64,000 bases of DNA from Marinoscillum furvescens DSM 4134 (GCF_003386095.1 NZ_QREG01000011.1:124001-188000); one strand, 5' to 3'; numbered from the stretch's first letter, positions 16,051 to 26,218 are shown. Notes: generated by a model not told the origin, from the letters alone. Made by a program: numbers and translations.

Positions 16051-18777
16051 TTAATAGTCCGAGCTGCGCCCGCCTTTATCAATCATTTCTCGTAAAAAGC
16101 CATTGAAGTTTTCCTGTGCTAAAAGTTCTTCCATGGTGAGATGAAATCTGTAGCGCCAATAGTGTTGCGGATTGGCAGGCACATTGATACGCTCCTCTTC
16201 GGGAAGAAGCCTTCTGAGCTGACCATCCATTGCCACAAAATCCTGCAATGGAATGATGGACAACATGCTCGGAGATTCCAGATGTTGCTGAATTACCTCT
16301 TTAGCTACCCAGGGCTCACAATAGTACGGGGCGCCTCCCTCTTTTCCGAGGATAGTAGTATAAAATCGCTGCGTTCGATCAGGGTCCTCCTGCCACCACT
16401 CACGCAGCGTGGACATGTCATGGCTTCCCGTGCTGGTCACACTCAAGTAAGGTGTATCTGCAGGATGCCAAAACTCGCGATCATCATTGGGCATTCGCTG
16501 TATAGCCAAACTCAATATTTGCAACTCATCCATCACACCGGGAACACACGCAGGAACCATCCCCAGATCCTCACCACAGATCAACATATCTGTAGCCTCC
16601 TTCAGCATGGGAAGTTTTTGCATGGCACTTTCTCTCCAAAAGTCATTATGTCGATGGTAGAAATAATGATTATACAAATCGTCCAGTCGTTGTTTTGTAT
16701 AATCGTCCAACTCCTGGTAGCTATAGGTGCTGTGCATCCCAATGCGGGGGTTAAAAGCTTCTCCGCCGGTGCCCGGGGCCTCCAGCAACAATACTTCACC
16801 ACACAACCTCAACAGATTGCTTTTCAACCAGTTATTATACTCCGCACTCAGTGGTTCATTAGCAACCTGCTGATCAAAGTGTTCTTGGAGCTTGCGCTGC
16901 GTATCATACTCAGGCTTAAGCTGATAAGCACTTTGAGCTTCACTTTTTGTTAGATACTGCCCAATTACCTGCTCTGCATGGCTACCAAACAGATCGAACA
17001 TCATATGTTCACGAATGTATGGCTTGCAAAACCGGTCATAATCAAAGGCTATGCCTCGCTCCTGCAACTCAGACTTAAACACGGGCAAAGCAGGGTTGAA
17101 ATGCCCAAGAATTCCTTCTACATGGTCACGAGGAATTTCCCAGATTCTGAAAAAACCTAAAATGTGATCTATTCGAAAGACATCAAAATAATCTGACATT
17201 TTTACCATTCGATCTTTCCACCACTGGTAACCATCTTTGGCCATTTCTTCCCAGTTGTAAGTGGGAAACCCCCAGTTTTGACCTGAAATCGAAAAATCAT
17301 CAGGTGGCGCCCCTGCCTGCGTATCCATGTTAAAAAGGTGGGGCAGCCGCCAGGCATCCACGGAGTTTCGATAAATACCAATAGGAATATCCCCCTTCAA
17401 CACCACACCATGCTTTCGGGCGTAGTTGGTGGCGTTTTTTAGTTGCGCATCCAGGTGAAACTGAATGTAGTAGTGCACCGCTACCTCATCGTAGTGTTTC
17501 TTGTCTGGAGCTACCAGCTGTTCCAATTGCTCATCGGTAATGCTTGCATAGCTTCCCCACTGTGTAAAATCTACCGTTTCATGTTTATCTCTGAGATAGC
17601 AAAAAGCCGCATAATCTTTTAACCAATTTTCGTTTGTAGCCAAAAAGGCTTTAAAGGCCTTGCTCTTCAGAAACTTCGCTTTGTTGTCTGCGTAGCTCTG
17701 TCGGTAAAACTTCATTTTAAGGTTCATCACCCCCTCATAATCTATTTCAGGGAGGTCATTGAGTTTAGTTGCTTCCTCATCAATCTGCTTTTGCAGTTTC
17801 TTGTCTTTCAAGTCCCCTATGGCTTTCATACTGCCATAGATTGGATGAAGAGCATCTACCGAGATGGCTGCATATGGATAACTATCCGTCCAGGTTTTTG
17901 TGGCTACAGTATCATTTACGGGTAATACCTGAATAATTTCCAGTCCAGTTTTAACTGACCAGTCCACCAATTTGGGGATATCGGCAAACTCTCCTATTCC
18001 GGCCCCGTTTTCTGTACGAATAGAGAAAACTGGAATAGCCACACCAGCAGTCTTCCAGGCACCCACAGGATATTTGAAAAATTCGTCGGACTGTACAACT
18101 AATCGCTTCTTCTGCTTAAAATCAAGGAGTGGAAAATAGCGGTTTTCCCCTTCTTCCCAGGTAACTACCTTTTTGTCCTTATGACTGTAAATCACATATT
18201 TATACTCAAAAGGTGGAGCTCCCTCCGAAATAGGAACATCCACAGTCCACACCGGAAAGTCCTCATCACTCATCAGCACTATGTTGTTTTCGTCCCAGCT
18301 GCCCAGACATTCATGGCTACCCACTATAGCCATCTGATAATCTCTCCCTATACGCGGAGCTCGTAGCTGAAACCGTACATAGTTTGACTTAGCGTCATAG
18401 GTATGGGTCGGTTGTTCTTGATGAGCTCGCTGAAAAAAGGCTTTGTAAAATGGAGCTGTATATAGTGCATTTTCCACGTGCTTATTTGGGCGCCATATGT
18501 CCCTGAACGTCAAATTGCGAAACTGCTTTAAACTGCGATGAATTCTGGGTTTTCCAAACTCTCGATGAATAGTTTCCTCATTAGATTTGATCAGGTATCG
18601 GTAACTAACCTCTCCTACATCTTTCACGTCCACTTCTAGTTCCCACTGATCTCCCGAGGTAGGCACCAAGGGTACGGCATTACGTTCTTCATCATTGCCC
18701 AGCTCAGGCAAAGATCCACAAATACACACTTGCTCACCCCAGCTGGTACGGTAGCTAATTACAAACTTTAGTTTCAT
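16051..18777 (-). CDS. malQ: 4-alpha-glucanotransferase (GH77) with two CBM20 starch-binding domains
   Basis: A 908-residue enzyme. Two N-terminal CBM20 modules are visible (about residues 1-105, opening with KFVISYRTSWGEQVCICGS; and 130-235, with YQMAIVGSHECLGSW). The GH77 catalytic core follows: nucleophile Asp in FRIDHILGFFR, acid/base Glu in ICGEDLGMVP and the transition-state Asp in GSHDMSTLREWW. It transfers alpha-1,4-glucan segments between maltooligosaccharides, as in plant DPE2 and Bacteroidota MalQ. Usual length for this two-CBM type. No signal peptide, so cytoplasmic. Confidence 0.95.
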   Translation of the reverse strand: MKLKFVISYRTSWGEQVCICGSLPELGNDEERNAVPLVPTSGDQWELEVDVKDVGEVSYRYLIKSNEETIHREFGKPRIHRSLKQFRNLTFRDIWRPNKHVENALYTAPFYKAFFQRAHQEQPTHTYDAKSNYVRFQLRAPRIGRDYQMAIVGSHECLGSWDENNIVLMSDEDFPVWTVDVPISEGAPPFEYKYVIYSHKDKKVVTWEEGENRYFPLLDFKQKKRLVVQSDEFFKYPVGAWKTAGVAIPVFSIRTENGAGIGEFADIPKLVDWSVKTGLEIIQVLPVNDTVATKTWTDSYPYAAISVDALHPIYGSMKAIGDLKDKKLQKQIDEEATKLNDLPEIDYEGVMNLKMKFYRQSYADNKAKFLKSKAFKAFLATNENWLKDYAAFCYLRDKHETVDFTQWGSYASITDEQLEQLVAPDKKHYDEVAVHYYIQFHLDAQLKNATNYARKHGVVLKGDIPIGIYRNSVDAWRLPHLFNMDTQAGAPPDDFSISGQNWGFPTYNWEEMAKDGYQWWKDRMVKMSDYFDVFRIDHILGFFRIWEIPRDHVEGILGHFNPALPVFKSELQERGIAFDYDRFCKPYIREHMMFDLFGSHAEQVIGQYLTKSEAQSAYQLKPEYDTQRKLQEHFDQQVANEPLSAEYNNWLKSNLLRLCGEVLLLEAPGTGGEAFNPRIGMHSTYSYQELDDYTKQRLDDLYNHYFYHRHNDFWRESAMQKLPMLKEATDMLICGEDLGMVPACVPGVMDELQILSLAIQRMPNDDREFWHPADTPYLSVTSTGSHDMSTLREWWQEDPDRTQRFYTTILGKEGGAPYYCEPWVAKEVIQQHLESPSMLSIIPLQDFVAMDGQLRRLLPEEERINVPANPQHYWRYRFHLTMEELLAQENFNGFLREMIDKGGRSSDY

Positions 18778-19151
18778 ACTTCTTTTTTGGCTTCACATAA
18801 TCGTCCTACAAGTCTCAATCCCATTCCAAAATACAATCATCAAATCGAATTATTTTTTTTGATCCAGTGCTGATTTTTAATCCTCTTCAACCCGATTTTA
18901 CTACTAATGGGTCAACTTTTTGGAAACATCAAAAATCTTGATCCTACTCTATCTGAAAAATACAAACGTTTGAAAGCTTCAACTACACAGGTTTTATTGG
19001 TTTTTTGACAATTGAGACCGTTTTTCTCTGGGTTAAAATAGGAAATTACCAATAATACAGCACCCATAATAGAAGAATTTAAAAGGTAGGGACAGGTATG
19101 AAGGGAAGCTCTTATATTTGTGACATCTTAGAATAACCAAAATACTTACTT
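18778..19151. other. Intergenic region between divergent malQ and fbaA
   Basis: A 374-base AT-rich gap between divergently transcribed genes. It contains the probable -7 box of fbaA (19113-19120) and presumably the malQ promoter on the minus strand, which I could not place with confidence. No ORF with recognisable features, RNA gene or repeat was seen. Confidence 0.6.
19113..19120 (+). promoter_or_regulatory. Probable -7 box for fbaA
   Basis: TATATTTG matches TAnnTTTG and lies about 32 bases before the aldolase ATG. A matching -33 element is not obvious. Confidence 0.45.
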
Positions 19152-20216
19152 ATGAAATTCAGACCTGGTGTACTTACTGGAAAAGAAGCAACCGAACTGC
19201 TCAATTACGCTAATGAAAACGGATTTGCGCTTCCGGCTGTAAACACAATCGGCACTAACTCAATAAATGCTGTTTTGGAGACTGCAAGAGACGTAAAAGC
19301 CCCTGTCATCGTGCAATTCTCCAATGGAGGTGCAGCTTTCATCGCTGGTAAAGGTTTAAGCAATGACGGCCAAAAAGCGGCTGTGGCCGGTGCTGTAGCC
19401 GGTGCCAAGCACGTGCATCAGCTCGCAGAGCAATATGGAGTTTCAGTAATTCTACACACGGATCATGCAGCTCGTAAATTGCTCCCTTGGGTAGATGGCA
19501 TGATCGAAGCAAACGAAAAGCACTTCGAAGAAACCGGAGCTCCACTTTTTAGCTCACACATGATTGACCTCTCCGAGGAGCCTATCGAAGAAAACATTGG
19601 CACTTGCGTGAAGTATTTTGAGCGCATGGCTAAAATGGGAATGACCCTGGAAATAGAACTTGGTGTAACTGGCGGTGAAGAAGATGGTGTAGACAACACA
19701 GACATTGACAACAGCCGTCTTTATACGCAACCGGAGGAAGTGGCTTACTGCTACGAAGAACTCATGAAAATCAGTCCAGATTTCACAATAGCTGCTGCTT
19801 TTGGTAACGTACATGGTGTATACAAGCCAGGAAACGTAAAGCTTACTCCTAAAATTTTGAAAAACTCTCAGGAGTTCATTCAGGAAAAATTTGGAACTGG
19901 CCACAATCCAGTGAACTTCGTATTCCACGGAGGATCTGGATCAACACGCGAGGAAATCCGTGAAGCCATCTCTTACGGAGCGATCAAAATGAACATTGAT
20001 ACAGATTTGCAGTGGGCATTCTGGGATGGTGTAAAGAATTACTATCAGGCCAAAGAAGGCTACCTGCAAGAGCAAATCGGCAACCCTGATGGAGACGATG
20101 TACCAAACAAAAAATTCTACGATCCACGTGTGTGGCTCAGAGAAGCAGAAAAGTCTTTTGTAGAGCGACTAAAGCTTGCTTTCGAAGATTTGAACAATAT
20201 CAACACAAACGCTTAA
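19152..20216 (+). CDS. fbaA: Class II fructose-bisphosphate aldolase
   Basis: A 354-residue zinc-dependent aldolase, cleaving fructose-1,6-bisphosphate to glyceraldehyde-3-phosphate and dihydroxyacetone phosphate. Visible motifs: ILHTDHA (catalytic Asp and zinc His), LEIELGVTGGEEDGVDN (zinc Glu region), AAFGNVHGVY (zinc His) and FVFHGGSGSTREEI (zinc His and phosphate loop), then KMNIDTDLQWAFW. Length and motifs fit the E. coli FbaA (type A) group. A strong intrinsic terminator follows at 20241-20264. Confidence 0.97.
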   Translation: MKFRPGVLTGKEATELLNYANENGFALPAVNTIGTNSINAVLETARDVKAPVIVQFSNGGAAFIAGKGLSNDGQKAAVAGAVAGAKHVHQLAEQYGVSVILHTDHAARKLLPWVDGMIEANEKHFEETGAPLFSSHMIDLSEEPIEENIGTCVKYFERMAKMGMTLEIELGVTGGEEDGVDNTDIDNSRLYTQPEEVAYCYEELMKISPDFTIAAAFGNVHGVYKPGNVKLTPKILKNSQEFIQEKFGTGHNPVNFVFHGGSGSTREEIREAISYGAIKMNIDTDLQWAFWDGVKNYYQAKEGYLQEQIGNPDGDDVPNKKFYDPRVWLREAEKSFVERLKLAFEDLNNINTNA

Positions 20217-20240
20217 TTCAATCGTTTGTATTACAAAAAA

Positions 20241-20264
20241 GCCATTCTAACAGGTTAGAATGGC
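20241..20264 (+). terminator. Intrinsic terminator after fbaA
   Basis: A perfect 10-bp stem, GCCATTCTAA and TTAGAATGGC, with loop CAGG, preceded by an A-run and followed by TTTTTCTTTTT. It would work on the plus strand and perhaps weakly on the minus strand. Confidence 0.9.
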
Positions 20265-20344
20265 TTTTTCTTTTTCATAGAGCAAGGTTTGCAAAAGCTC
20301 CTTCTTTACGTAATTTAGGCTTCCAATGTCCTATATAGAGAAGT

Positions 20345-22162
20345 ATGAAAAACCTTACAATTATTGCCTTTATGGCCTGTATGATCATGGCCTGCTCTAC
20401 AAAAACTCAAGAACAAACTACTACTGAATCCACCTCTATGGAATCTCCCAATCGCCCGATAGTCTATCAGATATTCACCCGTCTTTTTGGAAACACCAAC
20501 ACGACTAACACACCCTGGGGCACGCTCGAGGAAAATGGCGTTGGGAAATTTGATGATATCTCCTCGAAGGCTTTAGACGAAATAAAGGCCATGGGCATAA
20601 CCCATGTGTGGTACACAGGAGTCATAGAGCACGCACTACTTACCGACTATACCGATTATGGAATTTCTCTGGATGATGCTGATGTGGTGAAAGGCCGTGC
20701 AGGTTCTCCTTACGCGATCAAGGACTACTATGATGTGAATCCAGACCTGGCAAATGATGTCACGAACCGTATGGCGGAATTTGAAAGTCTGGTAAAACGA
20801 ACACACCAGGCAGGACTTAAAGTGATCATTGATTTTGTCCCCAATCATGTTGCCAGATCTTATTACTCAGATGCAAAGCCTGAAGATGTGATTGATTTTG
20901 GGGAGGACGATGACAATTCCGTACGCTTTGCTCCCGACAACAACTTCTATTATTTACCAGGCAAATCCTTTGAGGTACCCGAAGCTTACGAGTCACTAGG
21001 TCCCCACCCTCACCCTACCAAAGACGGTAAGTTTGATGAAACCCCAGCTAAGGCTACAGGCAACGATGTATTCAGCGCTCAACCTTCAGTACATGATTGG
21101 TTCGAAACAGTAAAACTCAACTATGGAGTAGACTATCAGGATGGAGGGCGTGTCAATTACTTTTACAAGACACCTGACACCTGGCTGAAAATGAAGAATA
21201 TATTGACGTACTGGGCTGCTAAAGGTGTAGATGGCTTTCGGTGTGACATGGCCGAGATGGTTCCTGTTCAGTTTTGGGAATGGGTGATTAAAGAAGTGAA
21301 AAGTGAGTACCCGGAAATAAGCTTTACAGCAGAAATCTACAACCCCAATGCCTACCGCACCTACATACACACAGGTGGATTTGACTACCTCTACGATAAA
21401 GTAGAAATGTATGACACGCTCAAAAACATCATTAGAGGGCATGCCAACTCCGATGCTATTACCGGCATCTGGCAGCGGCAGGAAGGTATAGGAGATCAGA
21501 TGCTCCGATTCCTGGAAAACCATGACGAGCAGCGCATTGCAAGTCCTGATTTTGCCGGAGATGCCTCCAAAGGGATACCAATGATGGCCGTTTCAGCTTT
21601 TATGCACAAGGGACCAGTTATGATGTATTTTGGACAAGAGGTGGGCGAACCTGGAGCTGGAGCGTCTGGATTTAGTGGTGATGACGGACGCACCACCATC
21701 TTTGATTACTGGGGAGTGCCAGAGCACGTCAAGTGGGTAAACAATGGTGCCTATGATGGTGGTCAGCTGAGTGACGCTCAGCGTTCATTGAGAGTAGCAT
21801 ATTCCAAAATCTTAAAGGCTTGCAATGAACTCCCTGCACTGCGCAGTGGGGGTTTCTATGACCTACACTATTACAACCGAAATGAACACTACACCGGTTA
21901 CTCCGATTACGTATATGCCTTTGTGAGGCATACACCGGATCAGGTGCTGTTGATTGTCGTAAACTTTGATCAAAACGAGCAACAAGCATCTATCAAAATC
22001 CCGCAAGCTGCCTGGGAGACGTTTGGCATCACTACGAATCAAATCAAAATTGATGGTAAACATGCTTTTAGCCGTGAGACCACATTGGATTCTCAACAGG
22101 ATAGTGAGCTCATCGTGAAAGTTCCCGCCATGAATTACCAAATTTTTGAACTAAGCGAATGA
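20345..22162 (+). CDS. GH13 alpha-amylase-type lipoprotein
   Basis: A 605-residue glycoside hydrolase. The N-terminus MKNLTIIAFMACMIMACSTK has a lipobox-like IMAC (Cys17), so the enzyme is probably anchored in an envelope membrane. GH13 motifs are in order: VIIDFVPNHV, GFRCDMAEM (nucleophile Asp), FTAEIYNP (acid/base Glu) and FLENHDEQRIAS (third Asp). It should hydrolyse alpha-1,4-glucans. It is coupled to the next GH13 gene by a 4-base overlap, suggesting a pair that degrades starch or maltooligosaccharides outside the cytoplasm, feeding MalQ. Confidence 0.9.
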   Translation: MKNLTIIAFMACMIMACSTKTQEQTTTESTSMESPNRPIVYQIFTRLFGNTNTTNTPWGTLEENGVGKFDDISSKALDEIKAMGITHVWYTGVIEHALLTDYTDYGISLDDADVVKGRAGSPYAIKDYYDVNPDLANDVTNRMAEFESLVKRTHQAGLKVIIDFVPNHVARSYYSDAKPEDVIDFGEDDDNSVRFAPDNNFYYLPGKSFEVPEAYESLGPHPHPTKDGKFDETPAKATGNDVFSAQPSVHDWFETVKLNYGVDYQDGGRVNYFYKTPDTWLKMKNILTYWAAKGVDGFRCDMAEMVPVQFWEWVIKEVKSEYPEISFTAEIYNPNAYRTYIHTGGFDYLYDKVEMYDTLKNIIRGHANSDAITGIWQRQEGIGDQMLRFLENHDEQRIASPDFAGDASKGIPMMAVSAFMHKGPVMMYFGQEVGEPGAGASGFSGDDGRTTIFDYWGVPEHVKWVNNGAYDGGQLSDAQRSLRVAYSKILKACNELPALRSGGFYDLHYYNRNEHYTGYSDYVYAFVRHTPDQVLLIVVNFDQNEQQASIKIPQAAWETFGITTNQIKIDGKHAFSRETTLDSQQDSELIVKVPAMNYQIFELSE

Positions 22163-23766
22163 ACTGGTTGAAACAACTGGTTTATAGTCTTTGCCTCATG
22201 GCCACTTGTAGCCAATGTAGGCCGATTGGTGAAGAAAGCTCCAAACCAACAACAGTAGAAATGTGGCAAGATCGAGTAGTATATGAAATTTTTGTACAGT
22301 CATTTTGTGACAGCAATGGAGACGGCATTGGAGATCTCAACGGTGTAACCAGCAAACTGGACTACCTGGCAGACCTTGGCGTTGGAGCCATTTGGCTGAC
22401 TCCAATACATCCTTCTCCCTCTTATCACAAATATGATGTTACAGATTACTACAGTATCCATCCCGATTATGGCACGATAGAAGACTTTCAGCGTTTGCTA
22501 AAAGAAGCACATCAGCGTGACATTAAGATTGTCATCGACCTGGTTATTAACCATTGCTCGCACCTTCATCCCTGGTTTAGGTCAGCACTAGATCCGGAAA
22601 GCGAATTCAGAGACTTTTTTGTATGGGCTAGTGAAGCCGAAATCAAAGCGGAAGACAATCTGGTAAAAGAAATCACTGGCGACAGTGACAACACCCACCA
22701 ATGGAACGCAGTACAAGGGCAAGATGAAATGTATTTTGGCTTCTTTTGGAGTGGTATGCCAGACCTCAATTATGACAATCCTCGCGTACGAGAAGAAATC
22801 TATAAGGTGGGAAAATACTGGCTCACTGAGATTGGTGTTGATGGGTTTCGCTTAGATGCGGCCAAGCACATTTACCCAGACCATCGCGCCAAAGACAATC
22901 ACGCTTTTTGGAAAGAATTTAAATCTACCATGGAGTCATACAAACGGGATGTTTATCTCGTAGGTGAAGTATGGGCTGATCTTCCCACGCAGGCACCCTT
23001 TGCTGGAGGATTCACTTCATTGTTCAATTTTGATCTTTCATTTTCCATCATGGAAAGTGTGAAAAATGAACGGCTCGTAGGTGCTACTATCCATAAAAAT
23101 GCGTGGAGATTACTAGAAAATCAATCTCCAATATCTTTATTTTTAGCCAGTATGGAGGCCTTTACCCGTAACAACCCCAATTTCATCAATGCGACTTTTC
23201 TCACCAATCATGACCAAAACAGAGTGATGTCATTTTTGGAAAACGAGCAAAAAGGAAAGCTGGCCCCGGCTATTTTACTGACATTTCCGGGTATTCCATA
23301 TATCTACTATGGAGAGGAAATTGGAATGCGCGGGATGAAACCAGACGAGCAAATTCGGGAACCAATGCTCTGGGATGATGAAGAAAACGATGGGTGTAGA
23401 ACTCGATGGATGACGCCAATATACAACATCAACGGCACAACACCTTCTGTGAATCAGCAGAGGTCTAACACTAGCTCCATGTACCATCACTACCGGAGGC
23501 TTATTCAAATTAGAAATCAGTCCGAAGCCCTCCGGCACGGTGGCCTGGCATCAATAGACCTAAAGGACGATGAGGTGCTAGCGTATGTAAGAGAGTACGG
23601 AACAGAATTGGCACATGTCTATCACAACCTCAGTGGTCAGTCCAAATCGATCGTCAAAGCTCCGGGTGACATGGTTTTTGTGACTAAAGACTCCAAACTC
23701 GAAGGAGAAACAGTAGTTTTGCCTCCTTATGAATCCATAATATTTATCTCAAAACCCCAAAAATAG
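22159..23766 (+). CDS. GH13 alpha-glucosidase/amylase, probably exported
   Basis: A 535-residue GH13 enzyme. After an N-terminal hydrophobic stretch with cysteines (MATCSQC, weak lipobox) it shows YEIFVQSFCDSNGDGIGDLN, typical of oligo-1,6-glucosidase, trehalose synthase or neopullulanase-type subfamilies, then VIDLVINHCS, GFRLDAAKHI (nucleophile Asp), YLVGEVWAD (Glu) and FLTNHDQNR (Asp). The calcium-site pattern DxNxDGxGD in the first loop is clear. Exact linkage preference cannot be told. Its ATG overlaps the upstream stop. Confidence 0.9.
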   Translation: MNWLKQLVYSLCLMATCSQCRPIGEESSKPTTVEMWQDRVVYEIFVQSFCDSNGDGIGDLNGVTSKLDYLADLGVGAIWLTPIHPSPSYHKYDVTDYYSIHPDYGTIEDFQRLLKEAHQRDIKIVIDLVINHCSHLHPWFRSALDPESEFRDFFVWASEAEIKAEDNLVKEITGDSDNTHQWNAVQGQDEMYFGFFWSGMPDLNYDNPRVREEIYKVGKYWLTEIGVDGFRLDAAKHIYPDHRAKDNHAFWKEFKSTMESYKRDVYLVGEVWADLPTQAPFAGGFTSLFNFDLSFSIMESVKNERLVGATIHKNAWRLLENQSPISLFLASMEAFTRNNPNFINATFLTNHDQNRVMSFLENEQKGKLAPAILLTFPGIPYIYYGEEIGMRGMKPDEQIREPMLWDDEENDGCRTRWMTPIYNINGTTPSVNQQRSNTSSMYHHYRRLIQIRNQSEALRHGGLASIDLKDDEVLAYVREYGTELAHVYHNLSGQSKSIVKAPGDMVFVTKDSKLEGETVVLPPYESIIFISKPQK

Positions 23767-23777
23767 ATTTACACCCA

Positions 23778-24665
23778 ATGAACAACATTTCAGTAATCGG
23801 ATCTGGCACCATGGGCAACGGCATAGCTCATATATTTGCTCAGCACGGCTATCAGGTAGCATTGATTGACATCTCACAAGACGCTCTACAGCGTGCACTG
23901 GCCACCATAGGCAAAAACCTGGACAGGCAGTTAGCGAAAGAGAAAATCACTGAGGATGATAAAACCACAACACTTAACAATATATCCACCTACACGGATA
24001 TTAGCGAAGGTGTAAAAAACGCCGACCTGGTAGTGGAAGCAGCAACAGAAAATTTTGAGATCAAAAAACAGATCTTCGAGACTATGGATGCCCACGCACC
24101 GGATCAGGCCATCTTGTCAACCAATACTTCCTCTATTTCTATCACGAAAATTGCAGCTGTCACCAAACGACCTGAAAAGGTGATCGGGATGCACTTCATG
24201 AATCCTGTACCTGTCATGAAACTAGTAGAAGTAATTCGAGGGTATGCTACTACTGACGAGACCACCAGGTTGGTAATGGAAACATCGAAGAAACTTCAAA
24301 AAGTACCCGTAGAAGTTAACGATTACCCAGGCTTTGTAGCTAACCGCATCTTAATGCCTATGATCAATGAGGCTATTTATAGTCTATTTGAAGGCGTAGC
24401 AGGCGTAGAGGAAATAGATACAGTTATGAAACTCGGAATGGCACACCCTATGGGGCCATTGCAACTAGCCGATTTCATCGGATTGGACGTATGTCTTTCC
24501 ATCCTACATGTCCTCCATGATGGGTTTGGAAACCCTAAATATGCTCCATGCCCCCTTTTGGTCAACATGGTGACAGCAGGTTTCAAAGGAGTAAAGACGG
24601 GTGAAGGATTTTACAAATACACACCGGGTTCCAAAGATTTAGTGGTAAGTCCACAATTTAAATAG
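23778..24665 (+). CDS. 3-hydroxybutyryl-CoA dehydrogenase
   Basis: A 295-residue NAD-dependent 3-hydroxyacyl-CoA dehydrogenase. The Rossmann motif GSGTMGNGIA is at residues 8-17, the catalytic His lies in GMHFMNPVPVMKLVEVI, and the C-terminal dimer region has NDYPGFVANRILMPMINEA. Single-domain length is typical of Hbd/PaaH. It interconverts 3-hydroxyacyl-CoA and 3-ketoacyl-CoA in beta-oxidation or butyrate-type metabolism. It starts 11 bases after the amylase stop and ends at a GC-rich terminator-like hairpin. Confidence 0.94.
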   Translation: MNNISVIGSGTMGNGIAHIFAQHGYQVALIDISQDALQRALATIGKNLDRQLAKEKITEDDKTTTLNNISTYTDISEGVKNADLVVEAATENFEIKKQIFETMDAHAPDQAILSTNTSSISITKIAAVTKRPEKVIGMHFMNPVPVMKLVEVIRGYATTDETTRLVMETSKKLQKVPVEVNDYPGFVANRILMPMINEAIYSLFEGVAGVEEIDTVMKLGMAHPMGPLQLADFIGLDVCLSILHVLHDGFGNPKYAPCPLLVNMVTAGFKGVKTGEGFYKYTPGSKDLVVSPQFK

Positions 24666-24677
24666 TCCTATACAGAA

Positions 24678-24697
24678 GGCGGGCAGGACTGCCCGCC
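24678..24697 (+). terminator. GC-rich hairpin, probable terminator
   Basis: GGCGGGCA and TGCCCGCC form a perfect 8-bp stem with a GGAC loop right after the dehydrogenase gene. The following tract (TCTTTACC) is only weakly T-rich, so efficiency is uncertain. Confidence 0.65.
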
Positions 24698-24812
24698 TCT
24701 TTACCGTGTGCCACTTGCTGAAATTCTCTCTATTTTTTCTGACTTAGTACCACTTAGATAGTCAGGTCTTCTTAAATTCGGAGGGAATAATTTTCAAACC
24801 GAACATTTTTTT

Positions 24813-25181
24813 ATGAGAATAGCAATCATCGCACACGATGGCAAAAAGGCTGAAATGGTGGCCTTCCTACTGAAGTACAAAGAATATCTAGAAAAAATAG
24901 AACTGGTATCAACAGGCACTACGGGCTCACATGTAGAGAAAGCCGGACTAAAAGTGCTGCGATACCTGTCAGGTCCACTAGGTGGTGATGCACAAATTGC
25001 CGCAGAGGCAGCCGAAAAGAAACTGGACATGGTCATCTTTTTTAGAGATCCGTTAGACAAACACCCGCATGAGCCTGATGTACAGATGCTTATGAGAATC
25101 TGCGATGTTCACGATATTCCATTGGCTACCAACCCTGCAGCGGCCAGACTTATGATGGACACCTTACTCAAAAGAATCTAA
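24813..25181 (+). CDS. mgsA: Methylglyoxal synthase
   Basis: A 122-residue enzyme converting dihydroxyacetone phosphate to methylglyoxal and phosphate. Family motifs: IAHDGKK near the N-terminus, STGTTG (phosphate loop, residues 31-36), LSGPLGGDAQI and FFRDPLDKHPHEPDV with the catalytic Asp, then PLATNPAAA. Length is at the short end of the family but all motifs are present. The oxidoreductase gene follows six bases later. Confidence 0.95.
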   Translation: MRIAIIAHDGKKAEMVAFLLKYKEYLEKIELVSTGTTGSHVEKAGLKVLRYLSGPLGGDAQIAAEAAEKKLDMVIFFRDPLDKHPHEPDVQMLMRICDVHDIPLATNPAAARLMMDTLLKRI

Positions 25182-25186
25182 CTGAC

Positions 25187-26197
25187 ATGCAAAAGCTGAA
25201 TTGGGGCATCTTGAGCACTGCAAAAATAGCGGTGGAGAAAGTCATTCCAGGACTTCTCAAAAGTGATGATTTAGCCGTTAGAGCCATTGCTTCCCGTAAC
25301 CTGGAAAAGGCAGGCAAGGTGGCTGAAGAGCTCAATATTCCGGTTGCTTATGACTCCTATGAAGCATTGCTCTCAGACCCGGAAATAGATGTTATCTATA
25401 ACCCACTTCCCAATCATCTTCATGTGGAGTGGACCGCCAAAGCAATAGAAGCAGGAAAACATGTGCTCTGTGAAAAGCCCTTGCTGCTTACTGTACAGGA
25501 TGCTGAACATCTCATCAAGCTACGCAACAAATACAATGTAAAAGTTGGCGAAGCTTTCATGGTAAAAAGCCACCCGCAGTGGCAACGTGCTAAAGCCATC
25601 ATTGATTCTGGCTTATTGGGAGGAATTCGGCTGTATCAAGGCACGTTTTCTTATTTTAATGCAGACCCACAAAACATTCGAAACATTGCTAATTATGGCG
25701 GAGGTGCTATGTGGGACATTGGGTGTTACCCGGTAATGACTAGTCGTTACTTGTTTGGCGAAAGCCCTACCCGAGTGATTGCAAGTCTACAGATAGATGA
25801 GCAATTTGGCACTGACGTGCTCTCTACGGTACAAATGGAATTTTCCTCTGGAATTAAAGCTCAGTTCGCAGTAAGTACTCAGGCTGCAGCCTACCAGCGC
25901 GTACATGTTCTGGGTACTGAAAAAGAATTGGAAATCATGATTCCTTTCAATGCACCTACGGATCAGCCGACCGTGTTGCGTGTCAATAGTGCTGATATTC
26001 TGAGAAAAAATGAGGTAGAAGAACTGCTTCCTCCTTCTGATCAGTACCAACTTCAAGCTGAAGACTTTTGCAGAGCTATTCTGGAAAACACAAGTGAGCC
26101 GGTGACTCTGGAAGACGCTCGCGACCATTGCAGGATCATAGAAGCCATCTTCGAATCAAACAAAAAAGGCACCTGGATCAATATTCAGGTACCTTAG
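25187..26197 (+). CDS. Gfo/Idh/MocA-family oxidoreductase
   Basis: A 336-residue NAD(P)-dependent sugar-type dehydrogenase. The Rossmann start LNWGILSTAKIA, the IYNPLPNHLH segment and the conserved HVLCEKPL motif, with its catalytic Lys, identify the family. The C-terminal half has GGGAMWDIGCYPV, typical of the substrate domain. Substrate unknown. It probably forms a two-gene transcript with mgsA. Confidence 0.92.
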   Translation: MQKLNWGILSTAKIAVEKVIPGLLKSDDLAVRAIASRNLEKAGKVAEELNIPVAYDSYEALLSDPEIDVIYNPLPNHLHVEWTAKAIEAGKHVLCEKPLLLTVQDAEHLIKLRNKYNVKVGEAFMVKSHPQWQRAKAIIDSGLLGGIRLYQGTFSYFNADPQNIRNIANYGGGAMWDIGCYPVMTSRYLFGESPTRVIASLQIDEQFGTDVLSTVQMEFSSGIKAQFAVSTQAAAYQRVHVLGTEKELEIMIPFNAPTDQPTVLRVNSADILRKNEVEELLPPSDQYQLQAEDFCRAILENTSEPVTLEDARDHCRIIEAIFESNKKGTWINIQVP

Positions 26198-26218
26198 CTC
26201 CTTATTCCATATCGTATT

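Noticed and set aside
16141-16953. A 270-codon plus-strand ORF opposite malQ
   Set aside because: It lies fully antisense to a well-supported GH77 gene, has no recognisable motif and a random-looking composition.
21086-21523. A 145-codon minus-strand ORF inside the GH13 gene
   Set aside because: Antisense to conserved catalytic motifs of the amylase; no domain or start context.
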